Source: Mycobacterium sp. GA-1841
GTDB taxonomy: Bacteria > Actinomycetota > Actinomycetes > Mycobacteriales > Mycobacteriaceae
Assembly (NCBI RefSeq): GCF_001954135.1
Contig: NZ_MBEQ01000073.1
Location: forward strand, 1-64,000
Direction of reading: 5' to 3'
DNA length: 64,000 nucleotides
The translations under genes were made by a program, and so were the position numbers. How positions within the stretch are numbered: the first letter of the stretch is position 1; every line of letters starts with the position of its first letter. Below, piece after piece: positions 33,522-42,166 of this stretch. The notes under the pieces are model-generated. The model worked only from the letters and a program-made list of their open reading frames with translations, did no database searches and was not told the DNA's origin.

Positions 33522-34289
33522 GTGCACGGTAAACGGTATGTGGCGCTGGGCAGTTCGATGGCTGCCGGGCCCGGGATCACACCCCGCGCCGCCGGCGCGC
33601 CGTTTCCGGCCGGTCGCTCGGCACGCAACTATCCCCATCTCGTGGCGGCCGAACTCGGGCTCGACCTCGTCGACGTGACGTATTCCGGTGCCACCACCGC
33701 GCATGTGCTCAGTGAGCGGCAGAACGGGGCGCCGCCGCAGATCGAGGCGCTGGACGGGTCCGAGGCCCTGGTCACGGTGACCATCGGCGGCAACGACGTC
33801 GGCTATGTGCCGTCGTTGTCGGTCGCCGGCCTACCGCGGTTCACCCGGTCGTTGCCCGTGCTCGGGCCGTGGGCGCGCAGCTTGCTGGACCCTGACGCAC
33901 GTGAGACCGCGTTGAGCGAGGTGGCGGCGTCACTGGTGGCGGTGGGGCGTGAGATTCGCGAGCGTGCGCGGAACGCGCAGGTGTTGTTCGTGGATTACCT
34001 GACGATCCTGCCGCCGTCGGGAATCGGTGCGAAACCGCTGTCGGAGGCCGACGCCACCCTCGGCCGTCACGTCGCCGCCACGCTCGAACGACTCACCGGA
34101 GAGGCTGCCGCCCAGACCGGGTGCGGATGGGTTCGCGCTGCCGCGGCCAGTGTGGGGCACCATGCCTGGTCGGCCGAGCCCTGGACCACCCGGCCCGGTT
34201 TGCCCTGGCCCGGCCGCCCCGCGCCGCTGCATCCCAACGCCGCCGGCATGCGCGCGGTCGCCGATATGGTGGTGGCGTGGGAGCCATGA
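33522..34289 (+). CDS. SGNH/GDSL-family hydrolase
   Basis: A 255-aa esterase/lipase-like protein. Block I is ALGSSMAAG with nucleophile Ser12, block III is TIGGNDVGYV, and the His of the C-terminal DxxH block is in LHPNAAG. No signal peptide is apparent, so it is probably cytoplasmic or non-classically exported. GTG start 7 bp after thiG, ATGA overlap with the ABC ATPase gene. The substrate is unknown. Confidence 0.88.
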   Translation: MHGKRYVALGSSMAAGPGITPRAAGAPFPAGRSARNYPHLVAAELGLDLVDVTYSGATTAHVLSERQNGAPPQIEALDGSEALVTVTIGGNDVGYVPSLSVAGLPRFTRSLPVLGPWARSLLDPDARETALSEVAASLVAVGREIRERARNAQVLFVDYLTILPPSGIGAKPLSEADATLGRHVAATLERLTGEAAAQTGCGWVRAAAASVGHHAWSAEPWTTRPGLPWPGRPAPLHPNAAGMRAVADMVVAWEP

Positions 34290-35230
34290 TCGAACTGGCC
34301 GGGCTGACAAAGCTCTACGGCACCCACCGCGCTGTCGACGATCTGACCTTCACCGTCGAACCGGGTGTGGTCACCGGATTTCTCGGCCCCAACGGTGCGG
34401 GCAAGACCACGACCATGCGGTTGATCCTCGGCCTGGACCATCCCAACGCCGGGACCGCGACCATCGACGGCAAGCACTACCGGGAACTGCGCGATCCGCT
34501 GCGCTCGGTCGGCGCCCTGCTCGACGCCCGGCAGGCCCATCCCAACCGCTCGGCCCGCAATCACCTGCGCTGGATCGCCGCGGCCAACCGGATTCCGTCG
34601 GCGCGGGTCGACGAGGTGCTGGAGATGGTCGGTCTGACGTCGGTGGGTGACCGTAACGCCGGAACGCTGTCGCTGGGCATGAGCCAGCGGCTCGGGATCG
34701 CGGCCGCGTTGCTCGGTGATCCGCCGGTGCTGCTGTTCGACGAACCGGTCAACGGTCTGGATCCCGAGGGCATCCACTGGGTCCGCACGCTCATGCGCAG
34801 TCTGGCCGCCGAGGGCCGCACGGTGTTCGTCTCCAGCCATCTTCTGGCCGAGATGGCCAACACCGCCGATCGGTTGGTGGTGATCGGGCAAGGCAAGCTG
34901 ATCGCCTCGACCACGGTGAGCGAGTTCGTCAGCGGCACCTCGGCAGGCGCCGTGCGGGTACGCAGCCCACAGGTGGAGACGCTGCGTGAGGTACTGACCG
35001 ACGCCGGGTTCACCGTCGACACCGCCGCCGACGGCGACGCGCTGGCCGTGCACGGCGCGGCCATCGAGGTGATCGGTGACCTGGCCGCACGCAACGCGAT
35101 CGCGCTGCACGAGTTGAGCCAGCGGCAGGCCTCCCTGGAGGAGGCGTATCTGAAACTGACCGATGATGCGGTCGACTACCGGGCTGGGGCTGTGATGAGC
35201 GCTCGCGCGAAGAACCGAGAAGCGCGATGA
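34286..35230 (+). CDS. ABC transporter ATP-binding protein
   Basis: A 314-aa ATPase of the exporter type (DrrA/CcmA-like). Walker A is GPNGAGKTT, the signature region is LSLGMSQRLGIAAALLGDP, Walker B is VLLFDEPVNGLD and the switch His is in VSSHLLAEM. The C-terminal 80 residues form the regulatory domain common in two-component bacterial exporters. It overlaps the permease gene by 4 bp. Confidence 0.94.
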   Translation: MIELAGLTKLYGTHRAVDDLTFTVEPGVVTGFLGPNGAGKTTTMRLILGLDHPNAGTATIDGKHYRELRDPLRSVGALLDARQAHPNRSARNHLRWIAAANRIPSARVDEVLEMVGLTSVGDRNAGTLSLGMSQRLGIAAALLGDPPVLLFDEPVNGLDPEGIHWVRTLMRSLAAEGRTVFVSSHLLAEMANTADRLVVIGQGKLIASTTVSEFVSGTSAGAVRVRSPQVETLREVLTDAGFTVDTAADGDALAVHGAAIEVIGDLAARNAIALHELSQRQASLEEAYLKLTDDAVDYRAGAVMSARAKNREAR

Positions 35231-35985
35231 GTGCACTGACCGCGCTCGACGCCGAGCGCATCAAACTGTCCACCACTCGATCACCTTTGTGGTCGGTGGT
35301 GGGGGTGGCGGTGCTCAGCCTCGGCCTGGCCGCCATGCAGGGCATGACCGTGGATCACTACACGGCACTGTCCCCGTCTCGGGCCGCGTTGGGTGTCGCG
35401 GTGTTCGGGGTCCCGGTGCTGATGGTGCTGTCGTCGTTGACGATGACGGGGGAGTACCGCAGTGGCCTGATCCGCACCACGCTGCTGGCCACCCCGAACC
35501 GCACCCAGGTGCTGGCCGCCAAGGCCGTGGTGTGTGCGGCGTTCTCCTCGGTATGCGCGGTGATCATGGTGCTGGCCGCCGTCCTGGTGGCCCGGCTCGT
35601 CGCCGACCCGGTGGTCGGTACCCAACTGTCGATGGCCAACCCGGCGACCTGGCGGGTGGCCGGCGGGTTCGCGTTGTACGCCGCACTGGCCGCCGTCCTG
35701 GGCGTCGCGGTCGGGGCGCTGCTGCGGTTCGCCGCCGGTGCGGTGGCGGTGCTGCTGCTGTGGCCGCTGGTGGCCGAACCGCTGCTGGGCAACCTGCCGG
35801 GTAACGGCGCCGCGATCGGACCATGGCTGCCGTTCGCCAACATGTTTCGGTTCCTTCAGGTGGAGTGGCTGTTCCCGGCCTACAACATTCCGTGGGGTGA
35901 GCTGGGCTCACTGTTGTATTTCCTGGTGTGGGTGGCGATCGCCTTCGTCGCCGCCGTGGTGGTACTGAACAGGCGTGACGCCTGA
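35227..35985 (+). CDS. ABC-2 type transporter permease
   Basis: A 252-aa membrane protein with six predicted helices, starting with the ERIKLSTTRSPLW amphipathic entrance helix typical of ABC-2 permeases and containing the MTGEYRSGLIRTTLLATPNR coupling loop. It forms a full exporter with the preceding ATPase. The substrate is unknown; antibiotics, peptides or lipids are common for this type. Its stop codon lies in the terminator hairpin. Confidence 0.92.
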   Translation: MSALTALDAERIKLSTTRSPLWSVVGVAVLSLGLAAMQGMTVDHYTALSPSRAALGVAVFGVPVLMVLSSLTMTGEYRSGLIRTTLLATPNRTQVLAAKAVVCAAFSSVCAVIMVLAAVLVARLVADPVVGTQLSMANPATWRVAGGFALYAALAAVLGVAVGALLRFAAGAVAVLLLWPLVAEPLLGNLPGNGAAIGPWLPFANMFRFLQVEWLFPAYNIPWGELGSLLYFLVWVAIAFVAAVVVLNRRDA

Positions 35986-36006
35986 CCCGGAGTCACTCCG
36001 GGTCAG
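35982..36006. terminator. Bidirectional terminator hairpin holding two stop codons
   Basis: CTGACCCGGAG (35982-35992) and CTCCGGGTCAG (35996-36006) form a perfect 11-bp stem with a TCA loop. The permease stop TGA (35983-35985) lies in the left arm, and the stop of the converging SPFH gene (complement of 35993-35995) is the loop itself. There is no T tract on either side, as in many mycobacterial terminators. Confidence 0.75.
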
Positions 36007-36679
36007 ACGCCACGTCCGGCGTACCCACCGCCAGCACCACCTTCGACCCGTACGGCACCTGCTGGATCAGCCGCAGCTGAGCCAGCGCCGGGTGGGCATC
36101 CAGCAGCTTGCCCGCGTTGGCCAGCGCGCGCAGGGCCGCGGTCTCGGCGCGGGCCGCCTCCAGCTTCGCCGCACCGATGGCCTTGGCCGTCACCAGCTGC
36201 ATCGCCGCCGACCGGATCTCGGCCGGGACGATCACGTCCTTGACGAACACCGCGATCACCTCGATCCCTGCGCGGGCGCCGGCCGCCCGGGCCGCCGCGG
36301 CGATCACCTCGGCATCGATGCGGTTGCCGCGCTGCAGCACCTCGTCGGCGGTCAGGCCGGCGACGATGTCACGCAGCGCAATCTGCGCCGCGAGGTACAC
36401 CGCCGCCATCGGATCGGCCGCCGCCTCGACGTAGGCCACCGCATCGGTGACCTTGAACTGCAGCGCAACGGTGATCCGCAGCGTCACCGCGTCGGAGGTC
36501 AGCACCTCCTGCGGGGCCAGCGTCAGTACCTGCTCACGCATCTCGACACGCACCACCGAGGCCGCCACATCAATGCGGTGACGTCCCGGCGGCAGGACAC
36601 GACCGAGCGTGCCGTCGACGTACTCCAGCGCGCACTGGCCTGCAGAAACAGTGATTCGGTTGAACGTGAAGATGCCCAT
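35993..36679 (-). CDS. SPFH/Band 7 domain protein (slipin-like)
   Basis: A 228-aa protein that is essentially one SPFH domain: ALEYVDGTLGRVLPPGRHRI, VLTSDAVTLRITVALQFKV, ALRDIVAGLTADEVL and IEVIAVFVKDVIVPAEI follow the stomatin/slipin pattern, then comes a short Ala-rich helix. It lacks the N-terminal membrane hairpin of normal slipins, so it is either soluble or docks on another membrane partner. An excellent GGAAGGAGG Shine-Dalgarno precedes the ATG. Confidence 0.88.
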   Translation of the reverse strand: MGIFTFNRITVSAGQCALEYVDGTLGRVLPPGRHRIDVAASVVRVEMREQVLTLAPQEVLTSDAVTLRITVALQFKVTDAVAYVEAAADPMAAVYLAAQIALRDIVAGLTADEVLQRGNRIDAEVIAAAARAAGARAGIEVIAVFVKDVIVPAEIRSAAMQLVTAKAIGAAKLEAARAETAALRALANAGKLLDAHPALAQLRLIQQVPYGSKVVLAVGTPDVASDPE

Positions 36680-37013
36680 GTCGTGTCCTCCTTCCGGTTA
36701 TGTGCCTGTGCAGCAAAGGAATACCGTCGCCGGACGCAATCGTTGGCGGGGCGTCGCACCCCCGTACCGGCGGGTGCGGGCCACAAAGCCGCTGACTGCG
36801 CGATTCCGGCGACGGCATCGGGGTTGCAGAGAGGATTCGAACCTCAGGCCCTTTACCTGTGCCACGGCGCCGCCGGCAACACGCAGAAACGTTGCGGTAC
36901 CCCGCTCGGTCTGCTTCCCTCTCGGCGCCGGGAATCACCTTGCCATCACAGCAAACCGGCAGGCAACCGATTTAACCGCCGGGCAGTTCACCGCACCGGC
37001 TACCGTGGGTGCA
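36680..37013. other. 334-bp intergenic region with a tRNA-like remnant
   Basis: This gap lies between the divergent SPFH and lipoprotein peptidase genes. It is open in one plus-strand frame, but the reading contains the REDSNLRP phrase that arises from reading antisense through a tRNA T-arm, so it is not coding. Besides the tRNA-like segment (36823-36880), nothing clear is seen; the promoter of the peptidase operon must lie near its right end. Confidence 0.6.
36823..36880 (-). pseudogene. tRNA-like remnant lacking an anticodon arm
   Basis: On the minus strand GAGGTTCGAATCCTC forms a tRNA T-arm (4 bp plus canonical TTCGAAT loop). The following CTGCAAC can pair in 6 of 7 positions with GTTGCCG at the other end of the segment, like an acceptor stem, and GGCACAGG resembles a D-arm. 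The total of 58 nt is too short for the anticodon arm. It therefore looks like a decayed or internally deleted tRNA, or a tRNA 3' end left by past site-specific integration. Confidence 0.45.
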
Positions 37014-38522
37014 ATGCGACGTACTTCGACGGGGGCGGTTCTCGGCGCACTGGCGCTGACCGTGGGGCTGGCCGGCTGTGATGGAAAGACCGAACTGCAG
37101 ACCGACGGGCAGCAGCCGTCGGGATCCGCCTCCGCGGCGGCCGTGCAGTTCGCCGGTCAGTTGCGTGATCGGGTGACGGCTGACGCGATGATGGGGCATC
37201 TGCGCAAGCTGCAGGACATTGCCAACGCCCACGACGGCAACCGCGCCCTCGGGACGGCCGGCTATGACGCCAGCGTCGACTATGTCGCCAATACCCTGCG
37301 GGATAAGGGGTTCGACGTGGACACCCCCGAATTCGAGGTGCGTCTGCCGTTTGCCGAGGACCCTGCGGTGACCGTCGGTGGTCAGCCGGTGACCGCCAAG
37401 CCGCTGGAGTTCACCATCGGCACCCCGCAGGAAGGCGTGTCCGCGCCGCTGGTGCCCGCGAAGGTGGAGGACACCCCTGGTTGTGAAGCCTCCGATTACG
37501 ACGGACTGCCGGTCGCCGGGGCAGTGGTGCTGGTCGACCGGGGTGCCTGCGCCTTCGGCGACAAGCAGGCCGCGGCCGCCCAGCGCGGCGCGGTGGCGAT
37601 GATCGTCGTCAACACCAACAACGACGAACAGATGGGTGGCACGCTGGGGCGTAGCACCGAGGTCAAGATCCCGGTGGTCAGCGTCACCAAGGACGAGGGG
37701 ACGCGGCTACGCAACGCACCCGGGCCCACCACGATCAAGCTCGTCGCCGGTGTGCGAACCGAACACACCCGCAATGTCGTGGCACAGACCAAGACCGGAT
37801 CGACTGCCGATGTGGTGATGGTGGGGGCGCATCTCGACAGCGTCCCCGAAGGTCCGGGCATCAACGACAACGGCTCCGGGGTGGCCGCCGTGCTGGAAAC
37901 CGCTTTGCAGCTGGGTGATTCGCCGGATGTGGCCAACGCCGTGCGCTTCGGGTTCTGGGGAGCCGAGGAAGAGGGCCTGCTCGGATCGACCAACTATGTC
38001 GAATCCCTGGACCTCGACGAGCTCAAGGACATCGCGCTCTACCTGAATTTCGACATGCTCGGTTCACCCAACCCGGGTTACTTCACCTATGACGGTGACC
38101 AGTCCGCGCCGCCGGACGAGCGGGGTCGCCCCCGCGTGCCCGAAGGCTCGGCAGGTATCGAGCGCACCCTGGCCGCCTATCTGGAAGACGCCGGAAAGAC
38201 CCCGCGCGACACCAATTTCGACGGCCGGTCCGACTATGACGGGTTCACCCTGGCCGGGGTCCCCGCCGGTGGGTTGTTCTCCGGCGCCGAGGACAAGATG
38301 AACGGTGAGGAAGCGAAATTGTGGGGCGGGCAGGTGGACCAGCCGTTCGATCCGAACTACCACAAGAACACCGACACCCTTGAGCACGTGGATTCCGACG
38401 CGCTGCGGATACATGGCGAGGGAGTCGCCTTCGCGGTCGGGCTCTATGCCCAGGATCAGCGGGGCCGCAACGGGATACCGGTCCGCTCGGACCGCACGCG
38501 TCATCAGATCACCGCGCAGTGA
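37014..38522 (+). CDS. lpqL: Lipoprotein M28 aminopeptidase, LpqL-like
   Basis: A 502-aa secreted zinc aminopeptidase. The signal peptide has lipobox LAGC with Cys22. A PA (protease-associated) domain occupies about residues 130-250 (VAGAVVLVDRGACAFGDKQA). The M28 domain follows with zinc and catalytic residues in VGAHLDSV (His, Asp), INDNGSG (Asp), GAEEEGLLG (Glu-Glu), NFDMLGSP (Asp) and NYHKNTDT (His). It corresponds to Rv0418 by position and length. The end overlaps a paralogue by 4 bp (GTGA). Confidence 0.92.
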   Translation: MRRTSTGAVLGALALTVGLAGCDGKTELQTDGQQPSGSASAAAVQFAGQLRDRVTADAMMGHLRKLQDIANAHDGNRALGTAGYDASVDYVANTLRDKGFDVDTPEFEVRLPFAEDPAVTVGGQPVTAKPLEFTIGTPQEGVSAPLVPAKVEDTPGCEASDYDGLPVAGAVVLVDRGACAFGDKQAAAAQRGAVAMIVVNTNNDEQMGGTLGRSTEVKIPVVSVTKDEGTRLRNAPGPTTIKLVAGVRTEHTRNVVAQTKTGSTADVVMVGAHLDSVPEGPGINDNGSGVAAVLETALQLGDSPDVANAVRFGFWGAEEEGLLGSTNYVESLDLDELKDIALYLNFDMLGSPNPGYFTYDGDQSAPPDERGRPRVPEGSAGIERTLAAYLEDAGKTPRDTNFDGRSDYDGFTLAGVPAGGLFSGAEDKMNGEEAKLWGGQVDQPFDPNYHKNTDTLEHVDSDALRIHGEGVAFAVGLYAQDQRGRNGIPVRSDRTRHQITAQ

Positions 38523-39961
38523 CGGCACGTCGACTTGCCGTCGTGCTCGTGGCCGCCGTGGCCGCCGCGGCCGCCTGCTCGGCCCCACTGCCGGCCTCGG
38601 CGCTCGATCCGCACGAACTCGCCGGCCGGATCACGGTCGACAACATGTTCGTCCATCTGCGCAAACTGCAGGACATCGCCGACAGCCATGACGGCAATCG
38701 GGCGGTCGGCAATCCGGGCTACGACGCCAGCGTCGACTATGTGGCTCAGGTGTTGCGGGACAAGGGGTTTGATGTCCAGACGCCGGAGTTCGAGCGGATG
38801 GGCACGATGCGTGGCGGCCATCCGGCGTTGACCGTGTCGGGCCGCACCTACCAGGTGGACCAGGCTTCGATGCTGGTGACCACCTCCCCGGAGGGAGTCA
38901 ACGCGCCGACCCTGCGGCCGCCCACGTCGTCCGGTTGTGCGGCCGAGGATTACGGGACGCTGAACATCTCGGGTGCCATCGCGGTCGTCGACGACACCCG
39001 GTGTTCGGTTGTGGTGAAACAGAACACCGCGCTGGCCAAGGGGGCGGTGGGGATGCTGGTGGTCGACACCGGTGGGCAGCCCCCACCGGGCGGGCTGTTC
39101 AGCACGGGCTACTACCGTCAGCTCACGGTCCCGGTCGGCATCATCGACGAGACCGCGGACGCGGCGCTGCGCCGCACCAGTGCGCCGGTGCGGCTGGTCC
39201 TCGACGGCCGGGCCGAGATGGTCAAACACCGTAATGTCACGGCGCAGACCAAGACCGGTTCGACCTCGGATGTGGTGCTGGCCGGTGCCCATCTCGACAG
39301 CGTGGGCGGGGGTGCGGGGATCAACGACAACGGTTCCGGGGTGGCCGCCCTGTTGGAAACCGCTTTGCAGCTGGGTAGTTCGCCCAACACGCGCAATGCG
39401 GTGCGGTTCGCGTTCTGGGGTGCCGAGGAATTGGGGCTGGACGGGTCGACGCAGTATGTGCGCGGGCTGCCGCTGGACCAGCTCGACGATCTCGCGCTGT
39501 ACCTGAACTTCGACATGGTCGGTTCACCCAACGCCGGATTCTTCACCTACGACGGTGATCAGTCCGGCCAGGCCACGGACCCCAAGCCGATGCCCGAGGG
39601 GTCGGCCGCCATCGAGCGGACCATGGCCGGCTATCTGAACCTGGCCGGCATCCGCCCTGCCGACATGCCGATCGGTCCCAACACCGACTATCACCCGTTC
39701 CTGCAGGCCGGTGTGCCGGTGGGTGGGGTGACCACCGGCTCGTCGCAGCGTAAGACCGAGGTCCAGGCCCGGTTGTGGGGCGGCCGGGCCGGTGTGGCGT
39801 TCGACCCGAACTACCACACCGGTCGGGACACCATCGACAACGTCGACGCGCGCGCCCTCGGCATCATGGGGCCGGCGATCGCGTTCACCGTCGGCACCTA
39901 TGCCGCGTCGATCGAGGGGCCCAACGGGGTGCCGGCCCGCGACAAGCGACATCGTGGTTGA
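38519..39961 (+). CDS. Second lipoprotein M28 aminopeptidase, paralogue of the preceding gene
   Basis: A 480-aa protein closely similar to its upstream neighbour: FVHLRKLQDIA, GYDASVDYVA, GINDNGSGVAA and ETALQLG recur almost unchanged, so the pair is a tandem duplication. The signal peptide MTARRLAVV... ends in AAAAC with lipidated Cys20. Zinc ligands are in AGAHLDSV, INDNGSG, GAEELGLDG, NFDMVGSP and NYHTGRDT. The PA domain is shorter and more diverged than in the first copy, which is where substrate specificity could differ. Confidence 0.9.
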   Translation: MTARRLAVVLVAAVAAAAACSAPLPASALDPHELAGRITVDNMFVHLRKLQDIADSHDGNRAVGNPGYDASVDYVAQVLRDKGFDVQTPEFERMGTMRGGHPALTVSGRTYQVDQASMLVTTSPEGVNAPTLRPPTSSGCAAEDYGTLNISGAIAVVDDTRCSVVVKQNTALAKGAVGMLVVDTGGQPPPGGLFSTGYYRQLTVPVGIIDETADAALRRTSAPVRLVLDGRAEMVKHRNVTAQTKTGSTSDVVLAGAHLDSVGGGAGINDNGSGVAALLETALQLGSSPNTRNAVRFAFWGAEELGLDGSTQYVRGLPLDQLDDLALYLNFDMVGSPNAGFFTYDGDQSGQATDPKPMPEGSAAIERTMAGYLNLAGIRPADMPIGPNTDYHPFLQAGVPVGGVTTGSSQRKTEVQARLWGGRAGVAFDPNYHTGRDTIDNVDARALGIMGPAIAFTVGTYAASIEGPNGVPARDKRHRG

Positions 39962-39995
39962 AATCGGCTCTGTGGCCCCCGTGTCTGAACGATTT

Positions 39996-40010
39996 GCCCG
40001 ATAGTCGGGC
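39996..40010 (+). terminator. Candidate terminator after the aminopeptidase pair
   Basis: GCCCGA (39996-40001) and TCGGGC (40005-40010) form a 6-bp stem with a TAG loop 35 bp after the stop codon. There is no T tract. It would separate the peptidase operon from the glycosyltransferase operon. Confidence 0.4.
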
Positions 40011-40099
40011 GCCGGAGAAAACCCCTGTTGGGCCAACGTCTTTCGCTTCGTTTGTGATGCGCCGGGTGATTGCGGGTGCAATCAAGTTGGTGCAAACCC

Positions 40100-40127
40100 T
40101 TGTCTGAACGCGCGTACGACCTAACAT
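40100..40127 (+). promoter_or_regulatory. Possible promoter of the glycosyltransferase-PKS operon
   Basis: TTGTCT (40100-40105) and TAACAT (40122-40127) are 16 bp apart, about 40 bp before the glycosyltransferase ATG. They resemble -35 and -10 elements. Weak by-eye match. Confidence 0.3.
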
Positions 40128-40166
40128 TGGGTCCGAAAGCTCCTTGCGTCTGAGGAGTTGGGGGAT

Positions 40167-41438
40167 ATGAGATTTTCATTGGCATGTAGCGGGACTCGTG
40201 GCGATTGTGAACCGTTGGTCGCCGTCGGGCTCGAATTGCAGCGACGAGGGCACGACGTCTGGATAGCGTTGCCGCCGAACCTCACCGGATTCGCCGCGTC
40301 GGTCGGATTGGCAAGTACCTCTTACGGCCCGGACGCGTCGGAGATGTGGGACGCGGATCTGCTGGACAAATCCTCACCGGAATTATGGCGTGGTCTGCTG
40401 GTCGGACGAAGTCCGGTGAAAGTACTACGCCAGCTTTGGGATCCGGTACTGCAGCACTGGGTCGATATGGGAAAAACCCTGGCAGCGGTGGCAGACGGCG
40501 CCGATGTATTGTGCGCGGGTCTGGTTTTTCAGGATGTCGCCGCCAATGTCGCGGAGCACTACGACATCCCGCTCGCCGCCCTGCACTATTTCCCGGTACG
40601 GCCCAACGGCCGGGTCATCGGAGTGCTGCCCGCGCTGATGGCCCGCTCGGCCATGAAGACCTATGACTGGTTCGGCTGGCACATGCATCGGGAAGTCGAG
40701 GAACAGCAGCGCCGTGAGCTCGGCCTGCCGAAGGCGAGTAAACCCGCGGCGGGACGCATCGCCGAGCGCGGAGCGCTGGAAATACAGACCTATGACAAGG
40801 TGTGCTTTCCCGGGCTGGCCGCGGAATGGGCCGCGTGGCGTCAACACCGGCCGTTCGTCGGGGCGTTGACCATGCACCAGCCGACGAACGCCGACGACGA
40901 GGTTGCCTCCTGGATCGGGGCAGGGACGCCACCGATCTGCTTCGGCTTCGGGTCGATGCCGGTGCCCTCGCCGACTGACACCGTCGCAATGATCGGGCAG
41001 GCCTGCGCCGAGTTGGGCGAGCGGGCGTTGATCTGCTCGGGATGGACCGATTACGGCGAGGTGCCGACGGATGACCACGTCAAGGTGGTGAGAGCGGTGA
41101 GCTACGAGAAGATCTTCCCGTTGTGTCGCGCGGTGGTGCACCACGGCGGTTCCGGCACCACCGCCGCTGGGCTGCGGGCCGGTGTCCCCGGTCTGATCCT
41201 GTGGACGGCGGGCGACCAGCCGTTCTGGGGCCGACAACTCGAACGGTTGAACGTCGGCGCGACTCGCAGCTTCAAATCGTCCACGCGGGCCACGCTCGTG
41301 GCGGATCTGCGACGGATCCTGGCGCCGGATCATGCTGCCGCGGCCCAACGGTTGGCCGCCCAGATGACTCCGTCGGCCGTCAGCGTCACTCGCACGGTCG
41401 ATCTCCTCGAAGAGTTTGGCAACCGGAGGGCAGGATGA
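40167..41438 (+). CDS. Family 1 glycosyltransferase, GT-B fold
   Basis: A 423-aa nucleotide-sugar glycosyltransferase. RFSLACSGTRGDCEPLVAV is the N-terminal GT1 start, ICFGFGSMP the linker, and VVHHGGSGTTAAGLRAGVP the C-terminal sugar-nucleotide site. This pattern is that of mycobacterial Rv1524/Rv1526c and the glycopeptidolipid Gtf enzymes, which transfer rhamnose or other deoxysugars to lipids. GAGGAG lies 9 bp upstream of the ATG. The following methyltransferase overlaps by 4 bp, and a type III PKS follows, so the acceptor may be the polyketide lipid. Confidence 0.92.
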   Translation: MRFSLACSGTRGDCEPLVAVGLELQRRGHDVWIALPPNLTGFAASVGLASTSYGPDASEMWDADLLDKSSPELWRGLLVGRSPVKVLRQLWDPVLQHWVDMGKTLAAVADGADVLCAGLVFQDVAANVAEHYDIPLAALHYFPVRPNGRVIGVLPALMARSAMKTYDWFGWHMHREVEEQQRRELGLPKASKPAAGRIAERGALEIQTYDKVCFPGLAAEWAAWRQHRPFVGALTMHQPTNADDEVASWIGAGTPPICFGFGSMPVPSPTDTVAMIGQACAELGERALICSGWTDYGEVPTDDHVKVVRAVSYEKIFPLCRAVVHHGGSGTTAAGLRAGVPGLILWTAGDQPFWGRQLERLNVGATRSFKSSTRATLVADLRRILAPDHAAAAQRLAAQMTPSAVSVTRTVDLLEEFGNRRAG

Positions 41439-42127
41439 ATCGGGTCAAGGCAGTCCAACAGGTGCTCGACCGTCGGGAGGAGCCGGTCTATCTCGAGATC
41501 GGCGTGTGTCGAGGGTCCGTATTTCGGCAGATCTCGGCGGCGGAGAAGATCGCGGTCGACCCGGCGTTCCAGGTGTCGGCGCGCTCGCGCCGCCGTGCCG
41601 AGCGTCAGGCCCGTGCCACTCACTTCTTCGACATGACCAGTGACGACTTTTTCGCGAACGAGACGGCGTTCCTCGACAGGCGAGGCGTCGACGTTGCGCT
41701 CATCGACGGTCTGCACACTTACGAGCAAGCCGTGCGTGATGTTGAGAACACTTTGCAGTACCTGCGTCCCGGCGGAGTACTCATCTTGCACGACTGCAAC
41801 CCGGCGACGCCCTCGATTGCCTGTCCTGCAGCCTCATACGACGAATTCTTCAAAAAGACCCCGTTGTGGTCGGCGTTGCGCGGGTGGAGCGGTGACGTGT
41901 GGAAGGCGATTGTTCATCTCCGCAGTACCCGGGCGGATCTGCGGGTTGCCGTGCTGAACTGCGATTTCGGACTCGGGGTGGTGCGCCGCGGCGTTCCGGA
42001 GTCGCGGTTGCACTGCTCCACCGAGCAGATCAGGGCGCTGACTTACGCCGATCTCGCCCTCGACCGCCGAAAGTTGCTGAATTTGAAGCCGCCCGGCCAT
42101 TTCCGCGACTTCCTCGCGCCGGCGTGA
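41435..42127 (+). CDS. Class I SAM-dependent methyltransferase
   Basis: A 230-aa methyltransferase of the Methyltransf_24 type. PVYLEIGVCRGSVF is the SAM-binding motif I (E-G-x-G variant), EKIAVDP motif II, VDVALIDGLHTYEQAVRDV the DxLH motif characteristic of this family, and LRPGGVLILHDCNP the post-core strand. Sugar O-methyltransferases of glycolipid pathways belong to this group. An ATGA overlap with the glycosyltransferase suggests that it methylates the sugar that enzyme adds. Confidence 0.88.
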   Translation: MNRVKAVQQVLDRREEPVYLEIGVCRGSVFRQISAAEKIAVDPAFQVSARSRRRAERQARATHFFDMTSDDFFANETAFLDRRGVDVALIDGLHTYEQAVRDVENTLQYLRPGGVLILHDCNPATPSIACPAASYDEFFKKTPLWSALRGWSGDVWKAIVHLRSTRADLRVAVLNCDFGLGVVRRGVPESRLHCSTEQIRALTYADLALDRRKLLNLKPPGHFRDFLAPA

Positions 42128-42166
42128 CCCGATGAACTATCCGAGGTAGGTCCCCGTTGTTGAGAT

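Noticed and set aside
36823..36880. Intact tRNA gene
   Set aside because: The T-arm is convincing, but the segment between the acceptor-like strands is too short for an anticodon arm, so it was listed only as a remnant.
36609..37013. Upstream extension of the first aminopeptidase frame
   Set aside because: It lacks a signal peptide at its start and includes the REDSNLRP reading of a tRNA T-arm; the lipoprotein signal begins at 37014.
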